Source: an uncultured bacterium (GTDB lineage: Bacteria; Patescibacteriota; Gracilibacteria; Absconditabacterales; Absconditicoccaceae). From it: a stretch of 36,346 nucleotides of DNA. Below the pieces are notes generated by a model that had not been told where the DNA came from, did no database searches, and worked only from the letters and a program-made list of their open reading frames with translations. Shown piece by piece: positions 1 through 10,842 of this stretch. A program made the position numbers and the translations under genes. The DNA lies in the NCBI GenBank assembly GCA_946408385.1, contig CAMJSB010000001.1:1-36346 (forward strand), read 5' to 3'. Within the stretch, counting starts at the first letter, position 1. Each line of letters begins with the position of its first letter.

Positions 1-670
1 AGCATTCAATTCTTCTATCTCATTCATGCTCTTTTTTGAAATTAGTCAGAATTTCATTCAAGCTTTCCAAAGTCTGTCTGTTTAATCCGAAAATATTCAT
101 ACTACACAAGTCATTCAAAGTGAGTCAGAATTCTGATAACTTATCTTTTTCAATTCCAATTGTCTCATTAATATTTTTTACATATCAGTCTTCTACCGTA
201 AAAATTCATCTATTCGTACTTCATACTTCTGGAATCACATTTCACAAAATATAACCTAATGTACACAACTCATCAGGATTATTTTTCAAATGGTCGTATA
301 AAATTTTGAAAGAATTCTTTCCATAAATATCATCTCCATTACAAACTACAAAAGGTCAGTCAATACAGTCCAAAGCACTACAGACTGCATCTACAGTTCC
401 CCATGGTCTATCGCGATTTTCTGGGTCAAAAGTCTGCTTTGCATATTTTACAGGTACTCAGTTGTATTCATCACCAAACATTTCTTTAAATGGTCATTCG
501 GTCATATTTCATACAATGAAAACTATATGGTCAAATCATGCAGGTAAAGCTTGGCTTAATGAGTATTCAATCAAAGTTGTGTCGTTTGGTCAGACTTTTG
601 CAAATTGCTTGATTCTTCATCCAAAACGAGAAGACATTCATGCAACCATGTAAACAAGAGATATAGCCAT
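1..670 (-). CDS. Sugar-phosphate nucleotidyltransferase (NTP-transferase family), 3' end outside window
   Basis: The visible part is the N-terminal 223 residues, read with TGA as Gly. It begins MAISLVYMVAGMSSRFGG-R-IKQF, the GxGxRF/K nucleotide-binding loop typical of nucleotidyltransferases that join an NTP to a sugar phosphate (UTP-glucose-1-phosphate uridylyltransferase and relatives). Further on come PWGTVDAVCSA (the G-T-x-A contact to the base) and VVCNGDDIYG, where the D-D pair matches the metal-binding acid of the family. Many glycines are TGA. The likely role is to make an activated sugar for envelope polysaccharide in the cytoplasm; the exact sugar cannot be told. The ATG at 670 is the first in frame. 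The gene runs off the left edge, so its length and C-terminal domain are unknown. Confidence 0.8.
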
Positions 671-1007
671 TTTGTTTATTGATAAAAAATAAAAGAATTT
701 ATTGTTATTCTGAGGCGTTAGCCAAAGAATCTTGTGTGTTTTATCCATTATCACCAAAGATTTTTCACTTTTTTTCAGGATGACTAAATAATACACATTT
801 TATTATTTATTGTTAAATCATAAAATTTCAAGATTCAACTGCACATGAAAGCATTGACTTTTGTTAGAAATTATATAACATAAATTATAGAAAACATAAG
901 TTAAACAAATTTAAAGCAGGTAGAAAGGAGGTAAAATAACATCCTGCCGACTTATCCGGTCGTAAAATGGAACGTTAACAAAAATAAATTAAAAAAATAA
1001 GATTATT
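671..1007. other. Intergenic region between the nucleotidyltransferase and phoH
   Basis: There is no gene here. The stretch separates two divergent genes. It holds one copy of the palindromic repeat (704-784), an AT-rich part with a weak promoter-like TTGACT at 854-859 facing phoH, and, from about 917, a part richer in G+C with an AAAGGAGG-like string that lies about 85 bases before the phoH start, too far to be its ribosome binding site. That last part resembles the phoH gene in composition more than the host DNA and may be the left flank of an imported segment. Confidence 0.5.
704..784. repeat. Palindromic interspersed element, copy 1 (intergenic)
   Basis: Starts GTTATTCTGAGGC and ends TCAGGATGAC; the two ends are imperfect inverted complements (GTCATTCTGA type). 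The internal string TTAGCCAAAGAATC matches TTAGCCGAAGAATC of the copy at 7628-7718. The copy is about 81 bases, shorter than the other two, and lies outside any gene. Confidence 0.65.
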
Positions 1008-2455
1008 ATGCCAAGACCTAGTAAAACTAAGAAACGTACTTTCGTTCTTGACACCAATGTGCTTATCCACGATCCAAATGCAATATTCAATTTTGATGAA
1101 CATAATGTTGTGATTCCTGTTACAGTCGTGGAAGAGCTTGACCGCTTAAAGAGCGGTAATGAGTCACGCAATGTTAGTGCACGCCAGGCTTCAAGAAATC
1201 TGACGAGACTTATCAAAGAAAGGGGAAAATCTCAAACATCTATCTCTCTTGGAGAGAAGAAGGGAAATCTGATTTTCTTTGTCTTTGAAAAGTACCCTCA
1301 AGTTTCCGCTAAAGAGAAGAATTCCTTCAGAAATATTTTCCTGGAGGATTGTGCAGATCACCGCATTATCGCTATTGCTTATATACTTAAAGAGAATGGA
1401 GATGATGTTACTATTGTAACAAAGGATAATAACGTTCTCATTAAGGCTACGGCATTAGGCATTAATGCAGAGGATTATACGCACGACATGGTCAAGAATC
1501 CTGATCAACTCAGCGAGAAGATTAAGGAAATTGACCCAGAAGATTTACAGTTATCTCCAAAAAAAGCGACGAAAGATCTTGAACTTTACCTCAACCAACC
1601 AGTAATGGTGAAAGGATGCTCTGATGATCAAGACCATATCTATCGCTGGCAGGGGAAGGATTTCGACCTCATCAAGAGAGAGGAAATTGGTAAGACTAAG
1701 GTTAAGTCAAAAAATCTCGAGCAAGATTTCGCTGTAAATATCCTCATGGATCCAAGCCTTTCAGCAATTGCTTTGATTGGATCTGCTGGTTCTGGTAAGA
1801 CTTTGCTCGCTATCGCCTGTGCCATCTCCCAAAGAGATGAATATGACCGCATTCTGGTTGCAAGACCAGCTATTGAACTCAGTAACAAGACTATGGGCTT
1901 CTTGCCAGGAAATCTGGAGGAAAAATACAATCCCTATCTTGCCCCAGTTCGTAGTGCTTGTCGTTTCATTATGGATAAAATGGATGTGGAGCAGAAACGA
2001 AAGGAGGCTGAAGTGGCTGCCTGGATGGATGATCATGGAATTGAATTACTGCCGCTTTCAATGATTCGTGGTGATACATTCCACCATGCATTCATCCTTG
2101 TCGATGAAGCTCAAAATCTGACACCGAACGAAGTGAAGACCATCGTCTCTCGTGCTGGTGAGGATACAAAAATCGTCTTTACTGGAGATATCAACCAAAT
2201 TGATGTTCAGTATCTCACCAAAGAGACTAGTGGACTTTCACATTTGATTGAGCGTTTCCGTGGACAGAAATACTTTGCTTTCATCGAAATGCAGAAGTCT
2301 GTTCGTTCACCATTGGCAGAGGCGGCTGATAAACTCTTGTAACACATGAAAATATGCTCCACTTTTAAGGGTAGCTGCTGAAGGCTGAGGGTTTAAAATA
2401 TAACCCTTCTGTCCTAATGGACATCTTCCCTTGAAAGGGACGAACAAGAGAAAAT
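917..2455. mobile_element. Putative horizontally acquired segment carrying phoH
   Basis: The segment is richer in G+C than its neighbours. Its single gene has about 20 glycines and no TGA, whereas flanking genes use TGA for most glycines. The 3' flank (about 2345-2455) carries short G+C-rich repeats such as GTCC-taat-GGAC and TTCCC-ttga-AAGGGA, a style I associate from memory with Bacteroidota (Prevotella-like) intergenic DNA. No transposase, integrase or target duplication is visible, so the mechanism is unknown and the borders are approximate. Confidence 0.45.
1008..2342 (+). CDS. phoH: PIN domain-PhoH family ATPase/ribonuclease, likely acquired from a standard-code bacterium
   Basis: 444 aa. 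Residues 1-135 or so form a PIN domain (FVLDTNVLIHDP near the start, EELD, then LEDCADHRIIAIA with the conserved acids), a metal-dependent RNase fold. The C-terminal half is a PhoH P-loop ATPase: Walker A GSAGSGKT at about 258-265, Walker B ILVDEAQN, and FTGDINQID. PIN-PhoH proteins are linked to RNA unwinding and cleavage; the substrate here is unknown. The length is normal and the frame is intact under either code, ending in TAA. All glycines are GGN and none is TGA, unlike every large neighbour, and base composition is higher in G+C. I infer recent transfer, with Bacteroidota as the likeliest donor from overall resemblance. No strong ribosome binding site lies next to the ATG. Confidence 0.92.
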   Translation: MPRPSKTKKRTFVLDTNVLIHDPNAIFNFDEHNVVIPVTVVEELDRLKSGNESRNVSARQASRNLTRLIKERGKSQTSISLGEKKGNLIFFVFEKYPQVSAKEKNSFRNIFLEDCADHRIIAIAYILKENGDDVTIVTKDNNVLIKATALGINAEDYTHDMVKNPDQLSEKIKEIDPEDLQLSPKKATKDLELYLNQPVMVKGCSDDQDHIYRWQGKDFDLIKREEIGKTKVKSKNLEQDFAVNILMDPSLSAIALIGSAGSGKTLLAIACAISQRDEYDRILVARPAIELSNKTMGFLPGNLEEKYNPYLAPVRSACRFIMDKMDVEQKRKEAEVAAWMDDHGIELLPLSMIRGDTFHHAFILVDEAQNLTPNEVKTIVSRAGEDTKIVFTGDINQIDVQYLTKETSGLSHLIERFRGQKYFAFIEMQKSVRSPLAEAADKLL

Positions 2456-2465
2456 TAATTAAAAA

Positions 2466-2492
2466 TCCCCATGGAGTATATATCTATGGGGA
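2466..2492. terminator. Hairpin terminator between convergent genes
   Basis: The arm TCCCCAT (2466-2472) pairs with ATGGGGA (2486-2492). A-rich sequence lies before it and a T-run (ATTTTTTA) after it, so it can stop phoH (+) and probably also the TPR gene (-), whose stop codon is 22 bases to the right. Confidence 0.8.
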
Positions 2493-2513
2493 ATTTTTTA
2501 TTAATCAGTTCTT

Positions 2514-3503
2514 CTAGTCTGTAAACTGTCTTAACTTTTTTTTAGCTTTATCATTACTTGGTTCAAATTCTAGAATTGTATAGTAATTCTTCTTAGCATT
2601 TGCTATATCTCATATCTCTTCATAAAGCATAGCTAAAGTGAGGAGATAGTTTGTATTCGTAGGTCTAAGTTTTATCACTTTTTCCATACAAGAAATAGCC
2701 TCCATAATTCTGTCTGTATTGTAATATATCTCAACTAAACTCAAATTATATTTTGGGCTATCTGGTTTAAGATTAACAGCTTTATCCACCAATAGCTCAG
2801 CTGTTCAATTATCTCAATTGATAAAATAAATCTCTCAAATTTGCCATAATGACTTATGATCTTCAGGTTCTCGTTCAATAATCTTTTTCAAAAGAGGTAA
2901 CGCTTTCTTATAACTTCAAATAGTGAAATAATAATCTGCAAGCATTCTCGTCAATTCTAAATTTGATGGATCTATAGCCAATCACTCGATAATTCTCTTC
3001 TCATACTCATCATATTTTCAACCATTCTTCAAAGTTGTTGATTCAAGAATTATTCTTTCAATTATTTTCTTTTCTTTTTCATCCAAAACTTTTTCGCTAG
3101 GTGTATCAAGAGAAGTTGTTTCATCAAAAATTGAAACTTCAGTCTTATCTCACTGTTTTTCTTCAACATTTTCCTCTTTTTTAGCTTCCTTCTTTTCTTG
3201 TTTTTCCTCAGACTTAAATCCTTTTTCATCTTCCTCAGCTTTTTCGGCTACAGCTGCTTCTATAATTTCTTGAAATTCTTCATTAGTATTTGAATCTTCA
3301 GTATTAGGATTAATTATAGACTCTTTTTTTTCTTTCAAATCTCTCTTTATCTGCGTTTTTTTAACCCTTTCCTTAAAAGAAGAAGAAATTTTTCATCACA
3401 AAAATCACAATTTCGATAAAATCCACTTAATTATCCATATAACAACAACAACAACTAGAATAGCTGTTAATATAGCCCACATTTGAGCCAAAAAATGTTT
3501 CAT
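2514..3503 (-). CDS. Membrane-anchored tetratricopeptide (TPR) repeat protein
   Basis: 329 aa with TGA as Gly, ending in TAG. Residues about 8-28 are one hydrophobic helix (WAILTAILVVVVVIWIIKWI), probably an uncleaved N-terminal anchor. Residues about 60-130 are a highly charged Glu/Lys-rich linker. The C-terminal 180 residues hold TPR-like helices: a stretch at YFTIGSYKKALPLLKKI, another at LVEIYYNTDRIMEAISCMEK, and LAMLYEEIGDIANAKKNY, with spacing near 34 residues. TPRs bind proteins, so this is probably a scaffold held at the membrane. No partner is evident from the neighbours. Its own promoter lies just upstream (3543-3570). Family identity beyond TPR is unknown. Confidence 0.85.
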
Positions 3504-3542
3504 CTATACTTTAAATTAATTAAAGGACTAATTTCCAAATAC

Positions 3543-3570
3543 ATTATACTAATCTCCTAAAAATATTCAA
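3543..3570 (-). promoter_or_regulatory. Sigma-70-type promoter for the TPR gene
   Basis: On the minus strand, TTGAAT (3565-3570) is followed after 16 bases by a perfect TATAAT (3543-3548). The start codon of the TPR gene lies about 40 bases downstream. Confidence 0.6.
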
Positions 3571-3654
3571 TGTATAAAATTTTGCGAATATAGAATTTTA
3601 ATAAAAAGATGATTTTTATCCAAAAATCATCTCTTCATGATTAGCCTATCTTTA

Positions 3655-6288
3655 TTATCTTTTTTGAGGAGTATACTTTTGTTGAGAATTAATTGGTTTA
3701 CTATTTTGAACTAATACATTTCTTCCAGTATTAAAATTCTGTTTTCCTCTATATCATCATCTCTTTTTGCTTTCATTAAAAGTCTTTCATATTTCTTTTT
3801 GAGTTGTCCTAACAGATTCTTTCATTTGTATTTTTTCACCTAGAGGAAAAATCATAGGAGTGATTTTACTTACATCAATATCTCTAGGAGTACCCCTAGT
3901 TAAAGGTATAACAATTAAGAATGAATCACCTTGTTTAAGTTCATCAAGGTCTTCCCATATGGATCAATCAGGTTTCCTTATCAATTGTCTAATAACTCTT
4001 TTAGTAATATCTTTTTTTTCTATAGAATCCTTTCATATAATTCTTTTCAGAATTTGAGAAAAGCTATAGTCATGATTTTGCTTTAATGTATCTTGTAATT
4101 CATATATATATCCACAAAAAGTATCTCACCTCCTTGCTTTTCAAATAATAGGTGTATTTGTAACAATTTGTTCTGTATTCATTGTATTGAAATAAAGTGT
4201 AATTTCAGTTTTTCAGCTATAGGCTTGATCTAAAGCCTCACGATTATCTTCATTATTAAGAATAAAGCGAGATATAATATTATCAGAAAGTTGATTGATA
4301 TCAGTTATTGGCCTTCACACATGATCTCGACAATTATTTTTGATATATTGCATAATATTTTCATCTTTTGATATAACATCTCTAATCTTTGATATAACAT
4401 CATTAACAGTGTTTTTAGAGGAAATATTTATATTTAAATTAATAGGAATTCATTTTTCCGCTTCTTCCATCCTTAATACCTCAGCCCTTGTTCACGAACA
4501 GAATCTATATAAAGTATTTTTTTCATTTGAAGTACTACTTCTTTGTCATTGAATTTCAGGGACAACATTTCATGTCTCTGATAAAATGATGCTAGTTCAT
4601 AGTAATGCAGGTCATAAACGGTGTTTTATAAAAAATTCATAATCAGATTTTTTTAGTCATGTAGCTTCCATGAACTCTGTTTCATGAGTAAGAATTTTGG
4701 CAAGATTTTGACGTTTTTCCTTTTGTCTTCCATCATTTTCAACATTTGTTACATAATTATCTCGCAAAATATCGAGTTTCTCAGTATTTCAGTTTCTTTC
4801 CTTTACATAATCCTGAAAGTATTGCACAGAAATATATAAATGGTTAAAACTAAGATTTAAATTCTGTTCTAAAAAGTTCATTTGTCTTTCACTCAACTCA
4901 TTTCGAGTGCTTTTTCATCCTTTTATTTCTTCTTTTGAACCGTTTAACAAGAATAATCTTTGAAAATTAACAATATAATCTGCAATGATTTTATTTTTAA
5001 ATTTTTCGATAATTTCAGGATGCTCATTTAAATAATTTTTAATATCTTGTGGATCTTTATCTTTAAGTTCATCAGGTAAATCCAAGTGTTTTACTGCTAA
5101 GTCTTTTGATGCTGGTCAAAAAGTTCCAGTAGGAGTTGTAATACTAAGCTCTTGATGATTTCCATTTATTTCATCATTAAACCGTTGATTTAATTTTGCA
5201 ATACTCAAATCCATAAGATACTCAGAATTTTTTCGAGCTTCTGTACTGGTACTCCATCAAGCCGCAATTTCTCAAGACTTAAATTCAGGACTTTGTAATT
5301 TTTCTTGAATATTTTTAAAAGATATACGATTTTTTCAGCCATGACTATCTGTTCTTGATAGTATATATAACGATTTTAATTTTTCTCATTCAGATCATTC
5401 ACGATTTAGAGCTTTTCTAATTGGATCTTTTTCATCAAGAGAATCAAGATATTTACCTTTTATGTTTTGAGTTTTCCTTATTACTTTATTCTCATTATAT
5501 TTCTCCCATCATTCATTGCGATCCACTAATTGTTCATTTAACAAAACCGTTCATAGAGCAATTCATAGTCTACCACCTCATGTATAAACTGGAAGCTCTT
5601 TATTTTTTAAATCGGAAATCATCTCATTATCAGAATGATATTCTAATTGTTTATAAAGTTCTTCCCAATTACCATCTTTATTCGGTAATTTAAAATTTGC
5701 AATTTTTTTGCAAATATCATTATATCTATCAGGATTTTTTTTATATCAATTTTCTATTGCCTCTCTTTGTACCTGAAATCGTCAATAACTTCAATTTCCT
5801 GATACTGATTTGAGAAGCCTTCAAATAAGACTTTCACTATTCCCTGATCTTTCAACTCAAGTTTTAGCTAAAAAATTATCAAAATTATGAAATAATCAAC
5901 TAGTTTTTAGTGCATTTTCATTGGTCATAATCGTCAATAAAGCAGAAGATGAGATATCATAATCATTTTTTCTTAGAAGCTCATCAAGAAATCCATGCAA
6001 TCCAAGACTATCAGCGATTTCTCAGTTTCCATCACGAAAATACACAGTACTATTACTTAACCTATCATAAGAGCTAGCTGTATCATCCTTCAATTCAATT
6101 TCTCCATGTTTATGTTTATCAGAATTTTTTCTAACACATGATTGTGTTACATCAATTCATCATCCTATTCACAGTATTGTAGCTAAAGCTATCAACCAAT
6201 TTCTTTTCTTTTCCCATCGCTTTTTTTGAAGTTTTTTTCCTTTTTCACTTCAAGATGGAATATTTCCACTGTTCACTTTTTTAGCCAT
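3655..6288 (-). CDS. Large membrane-anchored protein of unknown function with a possible lysozyme-like segment
   Basis: 877 aa, continuous only with TGA as Gly, ending in TAA. A basic N-terminus (KKLQKKRWEKKRNW) precedes a hydrophobic segment at about 32-48 (LIALATILGIGGGI), which suggests one membrane anchor with the rest outside the cell. Around residues 115-180, TIMTNENALKTSG followed by SVSGNGSYGRFQVQ recalls the Glu ... G-S-Y-G-x-F-Q pattern of muramidase/transglycosylase folds; this is only a resemblance. The middle is long and helical with few landmarks. The C-terminal part (RGDTFCGYIYELQDTL, then a Gln/Lys-rich tail) is not recognised. No family was identified. A 387-base AT-rich gap lies upstream, so it is probably transcribed alone. 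Confidence 0.75.
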
Positions 6289-6675
6289 ATTTAGTATAAA
6301 TCATTAAATAAAAATACAATTAAATTTAATGTACATATTATATATATTATTTTTTATTTGTCAAATTTTAGGAAACTTTTTAATATTTTTCATGCACAAT
6401 ACAGATTAATAATATATATCATCAATTATAATATTATGCAAAGACATTGTGAAAAATAGAGAATACTTCGTGAAAAGTTCCTAAAAATTATACCAAAACA
6501 TACAACAACATATAATTCATATTATATAGTATAGTATATTATACCACGAAAGTCAATGTAATATTAACAAATTATGTTGACGAAAAATAACGAAAAATAA
6601 CAAAAAATAACAAAAAATTAAAATTTTTCAAAAAATCATTGTTACTCCCATAAAATGAATTACATTAAAGCATAA
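6289..6675. other. AT-rich intergenic region
   Basis: No gene is seen in any frame under code 25. The region is rich in A/T runs, with TATATA-like strings, and contains a short tandem repeat (6581-6620). A TATAAT on the minus strand (6538-6543) could be part of the promoter for the gene at 3655-6288, but no well-spaced -35 box is clear. No convincing terminator for the upstream operon was found. Confidence 0.5.
6581..6620. repeat. Short tandem repeat, four 10-base units
   Basis: CGAAAAATAA occurs twice, followed by CAAAAAATAA and CAAAAAATTA. The units sit in a non-coding gap. The function is unknown; it may be only low-complexity sequence. Confidence 0.7.
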
Positions 6676-7560
6676 CTATTCATCATCTTTTTTCACTTTC
6701 CCTTTTAATTTTTCCACAGGAATTCTGATAAATCAATCATTCGTCTTAATATTCACATCCTGAGTGATGATGTTATAAGATGCAACTATTCACGTATTAT
6801 CACCAGCCTCATCAGATCTTCTTTCACGAAGTCATGCCATATCTATTTTCGAACCTTTACGTGGAAATTTCTTACTCTCACTTACATACAAATCTAATTC
6901 ATAGAGCAGGCAGCATTTCAATTTTCAGCATTTTCACTTCAATCTCTCGATATCTCTTCATTCCAAATTCTGCATAACCACACTTTCAATCTCTATATTT
7001 GGCAACATTGTACAAGTTTTACAGCATAGACATTGACCAGAACTACACATCATTCCATCAGCTCATGGAGACATTCTCATCATGTCTCTAGCTCATACTT
7101 GGAATAAGAACATATTTTTTCATAGTTTTTCTCTGAATTTTTTTACAAATTCTGTGAAGACATATCTTTCCTCTGAATAAAAGAAGAAATAAAGCTGATC
7201 AGAAAAAATCTGAAATCTAGCTGTTACAGGCACGGAATTTGGAAATTCTTCCTGAAATTCTCTCTTAAACGTTGGGAATATCTTTAACGCAATTTCTTGT
7301 TGAGTATTAAATTCTTCTTCTTCCTTTCACTCAAGCATTCTTACAAAATCAGCAGAAAAGAAATTTTTATTTTTATCTCCAGACTGCACTCCTCACGAAA
7401 TTATAGTTCAGATTGAAAGTTTCATGGCTCCAGTTTTTGGATCAGGCTGTTCATAAACGATTTTATCTCACACCTTCAAATTTTCCAAAATTTCAGGAGA
7501 AACTTTGTTAATATTCAAATATTTATTTGTATATCGGTCTAGAGCAAGTACGCTTTTCAT
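6676..7560 (-). CDS. PSP1 domain protein (YaaT/RicT-like)
   Basis: 294 aa with TGA as Gly, ending in TAG. The central part carries the PSP1 signature: FQVGARDMMRMSPGADG, then the cysteine-rich MCSSGQCLCCKTC, and later GKCGKLKCCLLYELDLY, which matches the G-x-L-x-C-C-L-x-Y-E motif of YaaT/RicT. In Bacillus, RicT works in the Ric complex, which carries iron-sulfur clusters and aids RNase Y-dependent mRNA processing; the cysteines here fit that. The extra N-terminal 60 residues and a Lys/Asp-rich tail are less conserved. It starts 25 bases after ftsH ends and is probably co-transcribed with it. An upstream ATG in the same frame is followed at once by TAA, which fixes the start at 7560. Confidence 0.82.
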
Positions 7561-7585
7561 GAATATTTATTTCATGGATAAAATA

Positions 7586-9682
<2,097 letters not shown>

Positions 9683-9849
9683 GTATGTTTATGTAAGATA
9701 AATTATTTATACTAACTTATAAAATATATGAAAATCAGATACTAATGCAAGAGAGATGACCTTATCATTTTTCATAATTAATTCCAAATTTTATAATTTC
9801 TAAATTTCACTTTTATCACAAAATATAATACACTAATAAAATCCATAAT

Positions 9850-10821
9850 CTATTTTATTAAAGCTATCACACCGTTAACAAAATTTAATACATCTTTTTC
9901 TAAATTTCAAGATTTATCTGTTGAACATCAGGCAGCATTTGCATGTCATCATCATCCAAAATGTTTCGCTATATCTCTACAATTATACTTTCACTTTCCA
10001 CGAAGACTAAACTTTATATGATCTTCTTTCTCTTTTCCTAGAATAACTAACTGTTGATCTTTTATGTCTCAAATTAAATACAAAGCATAATCAGCACTAT
10101 CAGGATGTAATCAAAATTTTTCTAATTCTGATTGTGAATATCGAGAATAGATTATATCATCGACTTTCTGCATTCTTCAAAGGATGATTTGCATAAATTC
10201 CAAATCTTCATAACTTTTAGAACGGAAAACGTTATCGATAATCTGCTTTTTCTTTGCTCATTTTTCGAGTAATTCCAAATTATTTCTAGAGACACGGATT
10301 GATTCTTCTCATTCATCAAAACGAAAATTACCACTATCAGTCATAATTCATGTCAGCATGAATGTAGCAATCTGCCAATCAATCAAACCTGGTCGCCATT
10401 GTTGAGTAAGTTCAAAAACCAATTGAGCAGCACTGATAGAACTATCATCACGAAACTCAACTGAATTTGGAAGTGCAACTGAAAATATATGATGATCAAT
10501 AACAACTTTTTGATGTCAGTCGAAATAATCTTTGTGTAACTCTGAAAACTTTCTAATCATATTGTATGTAGAAAAATCTACGAATACGATTAAATCATAA
10601 TTTCAATAATCAAATTCTGTTTGAAGACTCTGTATTGGCAAAAATGAAAAAGTTTCACTAGGCGCATCCGGAGTAAAATATGAAATATTTTTTCAGAGCT
10701 TATCTAACTGTAATCATAATCAAAACATTGATCCTATTGCATCTCCATCGATTGATTGATGTCCAAAAATTGCAATATTTTGTGCTTGTTCGAGTTTAAA
10801 CTTTAATTCTTCTCCCTGCAT
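9850..10821 (-). CDS. DHH family phosphoesterase with DHHA1 domain (NrnA-like)
   Basis: 323 aa with TGA as Gly, ending in TAG. Motif order: IFGHQSIDGDAIGS (equivalent of HxxPDGDAxGS), VFVDFST (metal-binding Asp), VIDHHIF (the DHH motif), LTGIMTDSGNFRF, and near the end the DHHA1 nucleic-acid-binding loop HFGGGGHANAAG. This is the architecture of oligoribonuclease/pAp phosphatase NrnA and the related bifunctional enzymes that cut di- to penta-nucleotides or cyclic-dinucleotide products using Mn. The first His of motif I is present as H in GHQS. It lies 21 bases downstream of dnaE and 167 bases before ftsH, so probably in the dnaE transcript. The exact substrate is not decidable from sequence. 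Confidence 0.88.
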
Positions 10822-10842
10822 TATATTAACATTAATTATAAA

